Positions 19,287 through 27,406 of a stretch of 64,000 nt of DNA are shown here, one piece after another. Source of the stretch: Myroides sp. NP-2. GTDB taxonomy: Bacteria > Bacteroidota > Bacteroidia > Flavobacteriales > Flavobacteriaceae. A program made the position numbers and the translations under genes. Below the pieces are notes generated by a model. That model was not told where the DNA came from, ran no database searches, and saw only the letters and a program-made list of their open reading frames with translations. The stretch's first letter is position 1; every line of letters starts with the position of its first letter. The stretch lies in NCBI RefSeq assembly GCF_014145665.1, contig NZ_JACHTD010000005.1, positions 1-64,000 on the forward strand, read 5' to 3'.

Positions 19287-20156
19287 CTATTTCACACTAT
19301 TAAACGAGGCTCTATATTGCGTTGGACTCATGTTTTGATGTTTTTTAAAGAAGTGAGTAAAGGCATATTGATCGCTAAAATGCAAGGTTGTCGCAATTTC
19401 TTTGAGCGAATTTGTTGATGTACTCAGCTGTGCTTTAGCCTCATTGAGAATAAATTCGCTAATAATTTGATTGGGCGTGCGCTGTGCTACTTCTTTTACA
19501 ACGGCACTGAGATAACGGATAGAAATATGCATAGCATCCGCATAAAACTGAACACTTTTCTCTTGCAAATAGTGATCGGAAACCAAATGAAAGAAATCGT
19601 AGGCCAATTTTTCTTGCCGATTGAGTTGCTGTACTTGTTCTTCGTGCAAAGGAGTGACGATGCTAACCAAATGATACAACATGACGTTGAAATAGTTCTG
19701 GATAATCTGCTCTGCATAGGCAATCTCCTTGTAATGTTGGGTATAATAAGTCAACAATGCAAGGTTGTTCCAAAATACGGCAAACTCCTGTGCTGGAATA
19801 GTAAAAATACGTTTCAATTGATTTTTCAGGTCTTTGTAGACTTTTACACGATTGAGCTGAAAAGTACTGTGCTCTACAAAATCGCGATCATATCCCATCA
19901 GGCGAAATTGTGTATGAGGTTCAATCTCTAAAATCTCATAGACGTATTTGGTGTTGATTAAGAGAAAGGAAGCACTGCTCACTTCAATTTCTTGAATTTG
20001 TTCCTTCATGCGTACCCTTCCCTTGTATACAAATAATATAGAAGATCGCTTAGGACGATAGGGACGCCCTGGATAGGCCGTTTCAAATATGGTTTCCTCC
20101 GTATATATGCGAAGTGCCTCATAGTGTTCCGTCTCTTGTTCTTTTGTATCTGCCAT
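19287..20156 (-). CDS. AraC family transcriptional regulator
   Basis: A 289-residue regulator. The N-terminal half is a cupin-like sensor (RPKRSSILFVYKGRVRM, ASFLLINTKYVYEI), a long helical linker follows, and the C-terminal 100 residues form the double helix-turn-helix of AraC/XylS (MHISIRYLSAVVKEVAQRTP and TTLHFSDQYAFTHFFKKHQNMSPTQYR). The start at 20156 (MADTKEQ) is chosen over one 10 codons earlier because the extra residues are cysteine-rich and not conserved-looking; this is uncertain. Encoded directly upstream of the TolC-HlyD-MFS operon on the same strand, it is the likely activator of that operon (inference). Confidence 0.88.
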   Translation of the reverse strand: MADTKEQETEHYEALRIYTEETIFETAYPGRPYRPKRSSILFVYKGRVRMKEQIQEIEVSSASFLLINTKYVYEILEIEPHTQFRLMGYDRDFVEHSTFQLNRVKVYKDLKNQLKRIFTIPAQEFAVFWNNLALLTYYTQHYKEIAYAEQIIQNYFNVMLYHLVSIVTPLHEEQVQQLNRQEKLAYDFFHLVSDHYLQEKSVQFYADAMHISIRYLSAVVKEVAQRTPNQIISEFILNEAKAQLSTSTNSLKEIATTLHFSDQYAFTHFFKKHQNMSPTQYRASFNSVK

Positions 20157-20332
20157 CGTATTGCACATTGAGTGCACAAAGTACAAAATGATTCTATAGG
20201 TTGTTCGCTTTGTCCACTACAAAAATAAAAAGATCAAATACTTAGGCTTTAAAATCGCGTTTTCCATATGTATTTCAAATAATCATCCCTTTTTTCCCCT
20301 AAATAATTCGAAATAGGTACGTTTTTTGAGAA

Positions 20333-20434
20333 GTATAAAGTAGTGGTTTGCTTGGTCGACATACTCCGGGAAAAGGAAGAAATGTTAAAAAATCGAGATG
20401 TTGACCAAATGCAAACTGCTAGAGTTCTTTATAC
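20333..20434. repeat. Long interrupted inverted repeat
   Basis: Nested complementary blocks: GTATAAAG (20333-20340) with CTTTATAC (20427-20434), GTTTGC (20346-20351) with GCAAAC (20411-20416), and TTGGTCGACAT (20352-20362) with ATGTTGACCAA (20398-20408, one G/T wobble). Together they make a coherent stem with a loop of about 35 bases. It lies in the 648-base gene-free stretch 20157-20804 between the AraC regulator and an MFS gene. Confidence 0.6.
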
Positions 20435-20458
20435 CCGCTTCAAGATCTCATTATTTTT

Positions 20459-20539
20459 ACTACTATTTGTCATCAAAACACAGCTTAAAACCTGTGTTTA
20501 CTAAATTGTTCTTCTATCTTTTTAGTGACAAATAGTAGT
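20459..20539. repeat. Nested inverted repeat (14-bp outer, 8-bp inner)
   Basis: ACTACTATTTGTCA (20459-20472) pairs perfectly with TGACAAATAGTAGT (20526-20539). Inside, AAACACAG (20476-20483) pairs with CTGTGTTT (20492-20499). The right arm is followed by TTTATTTTTG on the plus strand. A further 10-bp pair, CTTGCTATTT (20658-20667)/AAATAGCAAG (20679-20688), lies downstream, so this gap carries at least three separate secondary structures. Confidence 0.6.
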
Positions 20540-20710
20540 TTATTTTTGTAAGCTAACAGTAGAACTAGCTTGAACTTCTTTTCTGTTTTTTGTATCCATT
20601 TATCATGTCTCTTGTTATAGCCTATTTCTTGGGTGTGAAACAGCTTCAACTCTTGTGCTTGCTATTTTATCTAATTCTAAATAGCAAGTTCGAGACTAAG
20701 CGAACTAGTA

Positions 20711-20737
20711 TTGCCACCTATTAAAGCACTATATTTG
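20711..20737 (+). promoter_or_regulatory. Candidate promoter of the downstream MFS gene
   Basis: TTG (20711-20713), 16 bases, TATATTTG (20730-20737). The -7 box is a perfect TAnnTTTG match; the spacing is slightly short. It would give a leader of about 60 bases before the MFS start at 20805, leaving the upstream hairpins outside that mRNA. Confidence 0.4.
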
Positions 20738-20804
20738 CATGCTTTTTTCTTTTTTGATAAACACAAGGTCAAAAAAGTAAGCGCCTCATCTAGAACATTC
20801 AATT

Positions 20805-22031
20805 ATGGAAACAAAGTTAACGGTACCTTTTTCAAGGTATGAAAAGTTTGTCATCTTTATACTCGCTATTACTCAATTTACTGTCGTTTTAGACTTTATG
20901 GTCATGGCTCCTTTGGGAGATTTACTGCTAAAGAGTTTGGCTATGGATACGCAAGATTTTGGAATTGCGGTATCGGCATACGCTTTTAGTGCTGGAGCCT
21001 CGGGCTTATTAACTGCTGGATTCGCCGATAAATTTGATCGCAAGAAATTATTGATGTTCTTCTATATCGGTTTTATTGTTGGAACACTGTTCTGTGGATT
21101 GTCCTACTCTTATGAAACCTTAGTTGCTGCTCGCATCTTTACGGGCTTATTTGGCGGGGTAATAGGTTCCATCTCCATGGCAATTATCACGGATATTTTT
21201 AGCCTACAGCAACGTGGACGTGTGATGGGATTCATCCAAATGGGATTCGGAGCTAGCCAAGTATTGGGCATCCCCATCGGTCTTTACATCGCCAATAAAT
21301 GGGTATGGGAAGCGCCTTTTTTCCTAATTGTCGCACTCTCAATTGGTATCGCTCTGCTTATTTTTCTTTACCTGCGTCCTGTTAATGCACATTTGGCACT
21401 ACAACAAGAAAACAAACCACTGATTCACTTGTGGAATACCCTCAAAAACAAAGAATATCGCATCGGTTTTGTTGCAACTACTTTTTTATCCGTTGGTGGT
21501 TTTATGATGATGCCCTTCGGAACCATATTTGCCGTAAATAACTTAGGCGTACACCCCGATCAATTGCCGCTACTCTTTATGGTTTCCGGTGTTACCTCTC
21601 TCGTGTTTATGCCTTTTATTGGTAAACTAAGCGACAAAATGAATAAATACCTCCTTTTTAGCATTGCTTCTTTCTGGTTGATGCTCGTTTGTGTAGTTTA
21701 TACTAATATGGCGCAAATTCCGCTTTGGTTAGTTATGCTGATCAACATTTTAATGATGTTTGGAATCATGAGTCGAATGGTACCTTCCTCTGCCCTAACA
21801 AGTGCGGTACCTGAAGGAAAAGATCGAGGTGCTTTTATGAGTATCAACTCCTCGATTCAGCAAATCTCAGGGGGAATCGCCGCTGCAGTAGCTGGTTTAA
21901 TCGTTTACCAAGAACACAAAAATAGCCCACTCATGAACTACGACATCGTTGGTTATGTCGTAGTCGGGGTTTCTTGTTTGAGTATTGTGCTCATGTATCG
22001 CGTGAATCAATTGATTAAAACGAAGCGATAA
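20805..22031 (+). CDS. MFS transporter (DHA1-type, 12 helices)
   Basis: A 408-residue inner-membrane major facilitator. The first helix carries VVLDFMVMAPLGDLLL, motif A appears as GFADKFDRKKLL after TM2 with a second version GKLSDKMNKYLL in the C-terminal half, and a GFIQMGFGASQVLGIPIG stretch in TM5 resembles motif C of drug antiporters. About 12 helices are visible. It is probably a drug or metabolite exporter; substrate unknown. Its gene is preceded by a promoter-like site and by a 500-base stretch full of inverted repeats, and followed after 4 bases by a convergent hydrolase gene. Confidence 0.9.
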   Translation: METKLTVPFSRYEKFVIFILAITQFTVVLDFMVMAPLGDLLLKSLAMDTQDFGIAVSAYAFSAGASGLLTAGFADKFDRKKLLMFFYIGFIVGTLFCGLSYSYETLVAARIFTGLFGGVIGSISMAIITDIFSLQQRGRVMGFIQMGFGASQVLGIPIGLYIANKWVWEAPFFLIVALSIGIALLIFLYLRPVNAHLALQQENKPLIHLWNTLKNKEYRIGFVATTFLSVGGFMMMPFGTIFAVNNLGVHPDQLPLLFMVSGVTSLVFMPFIGKLSDKMNKYLLFSIASFWLMLVCVVYTNMAQIPLWLVMLINILMMFGIMSRMVPSSALTSAVPEGKDRGAFMSINSSIQQISGGIAAAVAGLIVYQEHKNSPLMNYDIVGYVVVGVSCLSIVLMYRVNQLIKTKR

Positions 22032-22035
22032 ACTA

Positions 22036-22794
22036 CTAGCTATCAGCCGTTAACCACTCTTCTGCATCGTGATAACCGAACACACAAATTTCGGGATGGT
22101 TTACAACAAACGCTTTTAATCGTTCGAGGGTTAGAAGGCGTTGTGTATTGTCTGCGGCTCTTGCCTTGGTCAATTCGTGTATTGGATGCGCGTCATCTGT
22201 TAATTCTGCGCGCAGATAATAAGCATCCCCCACGTAAAAATAGGTTTGATCTTCCACAGTAAAAGCGATACCACAATGCCCCAATGTATGTCCAAATAAG
22301 GGAATCAAGGCAAGAGATAAGTCGGGATGTAGTGCTAGATTCCTCGCTTCAAACCCAAACCAAGTCGTCGTTGTAGGCCTATAAGTTTGAATCAGGGGGC
22401 GATGTTGCAAAACAAAGTTGAGATACCTCTCTTCTGGCTTGTAAAAACTTTCTAGTTCTTCTACTCCAACGTGAACTTTGGCTTGCGGAAAATCGAGTAA
22501 TCCACTACTGTGATCACAATCTAAGTGCGACAATACAATATCAGTGACGTTCAAGGGATTTAGTCCGAGATGTTCCATTTGTTCTTTAGCAGATTGGATG
22601 GCATCGAACTTGAATCCCACTTGTTGAATCAGCAATTCATCAAAATGAAGATGAGGATGAGCTATATCACAGCTACTAATACCGGCATCTAATAAGATCA
22701 ATTGGTCCTCAATTTCGATTAGGACGCAATGTCCAATGGCACGGTCTCCTGTTGGAGATAGAATTTCAACGCAATTTAAGTGATGTACTTTCAT
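22036..22794 (-). CDS. MBL-fold hydrolase (AHL-lactonase-like)
   Basis: A 252-residue metallo-beta-lactamase-fold enzyme. The zinc motif is SHLDCDHSSGL (HxxxDH, about residues 89-99), with further ligands in FGHTLGHCGIAF (His about 175), VGDAYYL (Asp about 193) and FGYHDAEEW (His about 243). The spacing and the final GYHD resemble the AiiA-like N-acyl-homoserine lactonase branch. Whether it opens lactones is unproven. It is soluble, with no signal peptide, and sits between an MFS gene and an AraC regulator gene, so a role in degrading a small signal or xenobiotic is conceivable (inference). Confidence 0.85.
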   Translation of the reverse strand: MKVHHLNCVEILSPTGDRAIGHCVLIEIEDQLILLDAGISSCDIAHPHLHFDELLIQQVGFKFDAIQSAKEQMEHLGLNPLNVTDIVLSHLDCDHSSGLLDFPQAKVHVGVEELESFYKPEERYLNFVLQHRPLIQTYRPTTTTWFGFEARNLALHPDLSLALIPLFGHTLGHCGIAFTVEDQTYFYVGDAYYLRAELTDDAHPIHELTKARAADNTQRLLTLERLKAFVVNHPEICVFGYHDAEEWLTADS

Positions 22795-22866
22795 TTGTTC
22801 TCTAGTTAAATGAGCAACAAACTACGCCTATTTGTAGGACAAAAAATAGAACAAAAACGACACGAT

Positions 22867-23682
22867 TTAGTGGGAGATAATTCGCAATCGACTACTGTTT
22901 AGTACTTCTCTTTCATTATACATCCACTGTTTATCCATAAATGCTTTAGGCGTATAGCCAGAATAGGATTTAAAAAAGCGTCCAAAATGAGCTTGATCAG
23001 CATACCCTAGCGCATAAGCCAGTTCAACAATTTTTATATCTGGTTGTTTTTGCAAGTGATAGGCTGCCTGTTGAAACTTGAGCAACTGTTTATAGGCTTC
23101 AAAACTCAAGCCTACATACGCTTTAAAATCACGTTGAAACTTGCGAGTAGAGACGCGGTAGATTTGAGCCACTTGCTGGCTAGAAGAATTGAAATACGCC
23201 TCAAAATTAGCGATTATCGGAATGACAGATGGAAGGTGCTCTCGACAGAGAAAAGCGCTGAAATAGGCATTAAAATAAGAAATAAAGGAGGTATAATCGG
23301 TAAGCTCTAGCAGGGGATCAATGCTTAAATCGAGAAAGAAGTCTTGCGCGTCCAAACAGCAGTCTGTTAGGGTGGAGGCATCCATTCCTGTCATTTGCTT
23401 CAAGGCATAAGGCTGAAATTGAATCCCAAAAAACAAAGTGTCCGCTGCACATGCATTCAAGCAGAATCCCTTAGATTTTTGTCCGTAGAGAAAACACAGC
23501 GGCAAAGCCTCAGTTCCTCTAAACAAACCTGAGGTTCCTTGTACATGTTGAAGGATTAAACCGGGATATCCGTCAGAAAAAATACGATAGTTTGGATGTT
23601 TGGCACAGGCTGCATCAGCATACCAATAACTTTTAATCAAAAAGCGCAGATGAGGAGGAGGATCAAACAGTTGTATATTCAT
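22867..23682 (-). CDS. AraC family regulator with DUF6597-like sensor
   Basis: A 271-residue transcription factor. The N-terminus (FDPPPHLRFLIKSYWYAD, RIFSDGYPGLILQH) matches the DUF6597-type sensor common in Bacteroidota AraC proteins. The C-terminal domain has two helix-turn-helix units: SSSQQVAQIYRVSTRKFQRD and AYALGYADQAHFGRFFKSYS followed by GYTPKAF. The target is unknown. The hydrolase gene follows 72 bases downstream on the same strand and may be its target. Confidence 0.88.
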   Translation of the reverse strand: MNIQLFDPPPHLRFLIKSYWYADAACAKHPNYRIFSDGYPGLILQHVQGTSGLFRGTEALPLCFLYGQKSKGFCLNACAADTLFFGIQFQPYALKQMTGMDASTLTDCCLDAQDFFLDLSIDPLLELTDYTSFISYFNAYFSAFLCREHLPSVIPIIANFEAYFNSSSQQVAQIYRVSTRKFQRDFKAYVGLSFEAYKQLLKFQQAAYHLQKQPDIKIVELAYALGYADQAHFGRFFKSYSGYTPKAFMDKQWMYNEREVLNSSRLRIISH

Positions 23683-23706
23683 CGCTACAGGAGTTAAACG
23701 ATAAAT

Positions 23707-23985
23707 TTAAGAAGATAATACAGCGCTAGAAACGTATTTTTCGAATATTTTTTTTGCTTTTTTCTTCGTCACCTCTTTTTTATAGGTATCGTGTTCAGAA
23801 AGATAGACTACAGGGGCCTTTTTACACATGCCTTGACATTTCATTTTACACAAGGCATAATCAGCTTCCATTCCGCTTTCTGCGAGCAGGTCTGCAAAGC
23901 AAGCTTTGGCTTCTTCATTGTAGCGGCAACATTTTTTTCCATCGCAAACGAAGATTGTTCGCTCTCCTTTCTTAACTTTACTCAT
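23707..23985 (-). CDS. Thioredoxin-like (2Fe-2S) ferredoxin domain protein
   Basis: A 92-residue protein with the cysteine layout of thioredoxin-fold 2Fe-2S ferredoxins (NuoE-like): CDGKKCCRYNE near the N-terminus and CKMKCQGMCKKAPVV in the middle, then a lysine-rich tail. It likely carries a 2Fe-2S cluster; partner unknown. The start at 23985 (MSKVKKGERTIFVC) is supported by a TATATTTG -7 box on the minus strand at 24003-24010, inside the longer frame that opens at 24060. It is divergent from the DUF3810 gene at 24051. Confidence 0.82.
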   Translation of the reverse strand: MSKVKKGERTIFVCDGKKCCRYNEEAKACFADLLAESGMEADYALCKMKCQGMCKKAPVVYLSEHDTYKKEVTKKKAKKIFEKYVSSAVLSS

Positions 23986-24002
23986 CTGACCAACATTTGT
24001 TG

Positions 24003-24010
24003 CAAATATA
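24003..24010 (-). promoter_or_regulatory. -7 promoter element of the ferredoxin gene
   Basis: CAAATATA on the plus strand reads TATATTTG on the minus strand, 17 bases before the chosen ATG at 23985. No clear -33 TTG at the right distance is seen. It argues against translation from the more upstream start. Confidence 0.35.
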
Positions 24011-24050
24011 TGGTTATATTTATCTATTCTAAATAAATTTTTAGTTAAAA

Positions 24051-25133
24051 ATGCGCCCAATAAAAGTAAGATACTACCTTTTCGGATTTGTTATATTCTT
24101 GATACTAAAAAACATACTAACAACGAATCCCCAATGGGTTGAGCAATACTATACACAGGGAGTTTATAGGTTTTACTTGCGTATCATCACGGCTTGCACC
24201 AACCTCTTCCCTTTTTCCGTAGGTGATGTACTCTACTTTGGTGTAGGGGTATTTCTCTTGTGGAAGATCCGTCAAATATGGAAGAAACACCCTCAGTTCA
24301 ACAAGCGAATGCTCGCCTATGGGGGGTTAGTTGTCAAAAGTTGTTTGCTCTTTTACATGGCCTTTACCTTGTTATGGGGATTAAACAACTACAGTCTTCC
24401 TCTAAGCACACAACTCGACCTACAGCAAGGGTATTCCAAAGAAGAACTTCTGGATTTAACCCAGCAGTTGATAGGAGCGACAAATGATTTACAGCTGACC
24501 ATTACCCGTGATACCCTCACCCCTGTTGTGATTCCTTTTGATAAAAAACAAATGCTAGCAGATGCCGAGCTTGGCATACAATCCTTGAGTAGATCTACCC
24601 AATGGTTTGCGTATGACAACCAAAAAGCCAAAGGATCTTTGTACAGCTTGCCTCTTACTTATATGGGGTTTTCAGGTTATGTCAATCCGTTTACGCTCGA
24701 AGCACAGGTCAATACCAAAATTCCCGCATCTACTTTTATCGTCACTTCTTCCCATGAAATTGCGCATCAAGTGGGGTATGCCAAAGAGAGTGAGGCTAAT
24801 TTTATCGGTTTTCTGGCAGCAAAACAACAGCAAGACCTTCGCTATCAGTATTCGGCTCATATCTTTGCCCTGCGCTATTGCCTCAAAGCGCTTGAATCAG
24901 AACAAACAGAAGAAGAATTCAACGCCATATGGCAAAGTATACACCCTGGTGTACATACCAATTTAATGGAGAATACGCTGTTCTGGCAGTCGTACAAATC
25001 AACTACCGATGCCGTATTCAAATTCATCTACAGCAACTTTTTGAAAATCAATAATCAAAAAGAAGGCATACGCTCTTACAACAAATTCATTGATCTCTTG
25101 ATACACTACAATAAAAAAGAGCCTATTTTCTAA
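24051..25133 (+). CDS. DUF3810 zinc-peptidase-like membrane protein
   Basis: A 360-residue membrane protein of the DUF3810 family. Three N-terminal hydrophobic segments (about 8-22, 55-72, 92-110) precede a large domain with a zincin-like motif SSHEIAHQVGYAKESEAN: HExxH-like HEIAH followed by a downstream Glu, as in metallopeptidases. FSGYVNPFTLEAQVN before it is typical of the family. Proteolytic activity has not, to my knowledge, been shown. The last codons overlap a bidirectional terminator shared with the convergent NDH-2 gene. Confidence 0.88.
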   Translation: MRPIKVRYYLFGFVIFLILKNILTTNPQWVEQYYTQGVYRFYLRIITACTNLFPFSVGDVLYFGVGVFLLWKIRQIWKKHPQFNKRMLAYGGLVVKSCLLFYMAFTLLWGLNNYSLPLSTQLDLQQGYSKEELLDLTQQLIGATNDLQLTITRDTLTPVVIPFDKKQMLADAELGIQSLSRSTQWFAYDNQKAKGSLYSLPLTYMGFSGYVNPFTLEAQVNTKIPASTFIVTSSHEIAHQVGYAKESEANFIGFLAAKQQQDLRYQYSAHIFALRYCLKALESEQTEEEFNAIWQSIHPGVHTNLMENTLFWQSYKSTTDAVFKFIYSNFLKINNQKEGIRSYNKFIDLLIHYNKKEPIF

Positions 25134-25145
25134 ACAGGCTCTTTT
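25115..25145. terminator. Bidirectional terminator between convergent genes
   Basis: AAAAGAGCCT (25115-25124) pairs with AGGCTCTTTT (25136-25145), with A/T runs on both outer flanks. It serves the DUF3810 gene (its stop codon lies in the loop) and the NDH-2 gene coming from the other side. Confidence 0.8.
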
Positions 25146-25148
25146 AAT

Positions 25149-26450
25149 TTATTCATCTTTGCTTCTAAAGCTTTCTTCATTTCTTCTCTTATACGGACGT
25201 ACGATTAAACGCGCTTGACGATCAAACATCAAATAGTTATACATCCAGTTCCAGAACACCAAGAATTTATTTCTAAATCCGATCAAAGACATCAAATGCA
25301 CAAACATCCATACAAACCACGCAAAGAATCCACTGAAATGGAAGTTTGGTAAATCCACTACGGCTTTATTTCTACCAATGGTCGCCATAGATCCTTTATC
25401 GTTATACGCAAATTTCTTTAGTGGTTTTCCGTCTCTCAACTGAATTAAATTCGTCGCTAATAACTGTCCTTGTTGAATCGCAGGCTGTGCCATCATCGGA
25501 TGTCCCATTGGCGATTTCTCTGTAATCATCGCTGCTACATCACCGATGGCAAAAATATCTGTAAATCCTTCTACTTGGTTGTATTCATTTACTTTTAATC
25601 GATTTCCTCTTTGAATCACATCAGCCTCAAATCCATCGATCACAGCTCCCATTACACCTGCTGTCCAAATCACTGTTTCGGCTTTAAATTCTCTTCCTGA
25701 TTTGGTTACCACTGTCTTGCCGTCGAAATCTGTTACAATTTCATTGACCCAAACATTCACACCTAGTTTTTCTAAAAATTCTTGTGCTCGACTCGAAGAC
25801 TTGTCTGACATGGCATCCAGCACTTTAGTCCCCCCTTGGATGACATTAATCTCCATTTGGCGGATATCTAAATCGGGATAGTCTTTGGGCAACACGTGTT
25901 TCTTCATCTCAGCTAAAGCACCTGCAAGCTCCACTCCTGTTGGTCCTGCCCCTACAATAACGAAATTCATCAACGCGCGTTTTTCCTTTTCATCATTAGT
26001 CAATAGCGCTTCTTCAAAGTTTTCCAACACCAAACTCCTGATATTCAACGATTGTGGAATCGTTTTCATCGCCATACTGTTTTGTTGAATGGCTTTGTTG
26101 CCGAAGAAATTGGTTTTAGATCCCGTTGCAATGACTAAATAATCAAAAAATATAGTTCCGATATCGGCAATAACTTTTTTGTTTTCCGTATCAATACGCT
26201 GTACTTGGGCAACGCGAAAGAAAATACCTTCATAATTCTGAACCACTTTTCGGATCGGAAACGCAATAGAACCCGACTCCAACCCTCCTGTAGCTACTTG
26301 ATACAGCAACGGTTGAAACGTGTGATAATTGTGTTTGTCTAATAGTACGACCTGAAAATTTTTGTTCTTCAATTTTTTAGCTAATGCTAATCCACCAAAT
26401 CCACCTCCAATAATTACTACTCTCGGGCGATTCGATGTAGGAATATTCAT
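25149..26450 (-). CDS. Type II NADH dehydrogenase-like FAD oxidoreductase
   Basis: A 433-residue NAD(P)/FAD-dependent oxidoreductase of the NDH-2 type, which passes electrons from NADH to quinone at the membrane face without pumping. Motifs: FAD Rossmann VVIIGGGFGGLALAKKL (about 9-25), TGSKTNFFG, the NAD Rossmann FVIVGAGPTGVELAGALAEM (about 166-185) and the second FAD motif TDIFAIGDVAAM (about 300). The C-terminal segment (FFAWFVWMFVHLMSLIGFRNK) is a hydrophobic membrane anchor. The second of two adjacent Met codons is chosen as start; a TAAATTTG box (26474-26481, minus strand) lies upstream. Confidence 0.92.
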   Translation of the reverse strand: MNIPTSNRPRVVIIGGGFGGLALAKKLKNKNFQVVLLDKHNYHTFQPLLYQVATGGLESGSIAFPIRKVVQNYEGIFFRVAQVQRIDTENKKVIADIGTIFFDYLVIATGSKTNFFGNKAIQQNSMAMKTIPQSLNIRSLVLENFEEALLTNDEKEKRALMNFVIVGAGPTGVELAGALAEMKKHVLPKDYPDLDIRQMEINVIQGGTKVLDAMSDKSSSRAQEFLEKLGVNVWVNEIVTDFDGKTVVTKSGREFKAETVIWTAGVMGAVIDGFEADVIQRGNRLKVNEYNQVEGFTDIFAIGDVAAMITEKSPMGHPMMAQPAIQQGQLLATNLIQLRDGKPLKKFAYNDKGSMATIGRNKAVVDLPNFHFSGFFAWFVWMFVHLMSLIGFRNKFLVFWNWMYNYLMFDRQARLIVRPYKRRNEESFRSKDE

Positions 26451-26746
26451 CATAACTACGCTATTTTATATGACAAATTTACGACTATTTATCAAGTTTT
26501 GCGTTTCCCATTGCCACTTCTTCAACAATCCGAATATTATATTTTATTATCTACACAAAAAATAAGGCTTATTCCTATTTAATCGACAAAAAAAGAGCAT
26601 TAAATTATCGATTCAGAAAAATTAACGAGAATAAACGCCCTTTTTTACATTTAGGAAAAAAAGTGGTTTAAAGAAAAAATTAACACTCTCAGCCCTTTAT
26701 TTTCCGCGCTTTTCATCCCATTCACTCCTAAGAATAGCCACAAAAA

Positions 26747-26770
26747 AAAACTGACCTCAAGGTCAGTTTT
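26747..26770 (-). terminator. Terminator of the LysM-OsmC-DUF3820 operon
   Basis: AAAACTGACC (26747-26756) pairs with GGTCAGTTTT (26761-26770); on the minus strand nine T follow. It lies 8 bases past the DUF3820 stop. The rest of the 324-base gap 26454-26777 holds only the NDH-2 promoter element. Confidence 0.85.
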
Positions 26771-26777
26771 ACTTCGT

Positions 26778-26999
26778 TTAAAAGTTGTTTCGAATGTTTC
26801 GAATCAACGGTTCAAGTCCATTTAATTTTAACTCGTATACCAAGGCCAATTGTTGCCCTAATTTTCCTTTTGGAAAGCCTTTGTTGTGATACCAAACCAC
26901 GTAATATTCAGGCAAATCGATCAAGTACTTTCCTTCGTATTTACCAAAGGGCATTTTGGCCTTCGCCAATTCAATCAGCTCTTTTTGATTGTCAAGCAT
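26778..26999 (-). CDS. DUF3820 family small protein
   Basis: A 73-residue soluble protein. MPFGKYEGKYLIDLPEYYVVWY followed by KGFPKGKLGQQLALVYELKLNGL is the hallmark of DUF3820, a short conserved family once labelled a quorum-regulated virulence factor; biochemical role unknown. The start at 26999 is chosen because it forms a one-base TAATG overlap with the OsmC stop, indicating translational coupling; a start five codons upstream is possible. Last gene of a three-gene operon. Confidence 0.85.
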   Translation of the reverse strand: MLDNQKELIELAKAKMPFGKYEGKYLIDLPEYYVVWYHNKGFPKGKLGQQLALVYELKLNGLEPLIRNIRNNF

Positions 27000-27406
27000 T
27001 ACTTTTGCGTCCAATTAAAGGTTACCACTTTTTCGATTTCTGGATGTAAACTCAACAATACAGGACAATGCATCGCTACGCGTTCTAAGATAGTGCGTTG
27101 CTTGTCATCTGCCGTACTGACCATGGCGATATGCAAGGTAATCTTCTTGATTCGCCTTGGATCTGCTTGCATCTCCTTATGCACTTCAATGGTTGATCCT
27201 ACAATATCTACGCCCATTTCATTGGCTTTAATCCCCATAATGGTCATGGCACAAGATCCTGCTGCATTGGTAACCATATCCGTCGGAGAAAAAGCTTGCC
27301 CCTTTCCGTGGTTGTCCACCGGTGCATCCGTGATGATTTGCTCTCCTGATTGTAGGTGGATGGATACTGTTCGCAAATCGCCTAAATACTCTATTTTTGA
27401 TAACAT
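26999..27406 (-). CDS. OsmC family peroxide-reducing protein
   Basis: A 135-residue OsmC/Ohr-fold protein. The first catalytic cysteine is in TDMVTNAAGSCAMTIMGIKAN (about residue 50) and the second in ERVAMHCPVLLSLHPEIEK (about 114), the pair that reduces organic hydroperoxides in the family. It is cytoplasmic, with no signal peptide. Its ATG overlaps the stop of the LysM gene by one base (TAATG) and its own stop overlaps the DUF3820 start in the same way. Confidence 0.92.
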   Translation of the reverse strand: MLSKIEYLGDLRTVSIHLQSGEQIITDAPVDNHGKGQAFSPTDMVTNAAGSCAMTIMGIKANEMGVDIVGSTIEVHKEMQADPRRIKKITLHIAMVSTADDKQRTILERVAMHCPVLLSLHPEIEKVVTFNWTQK

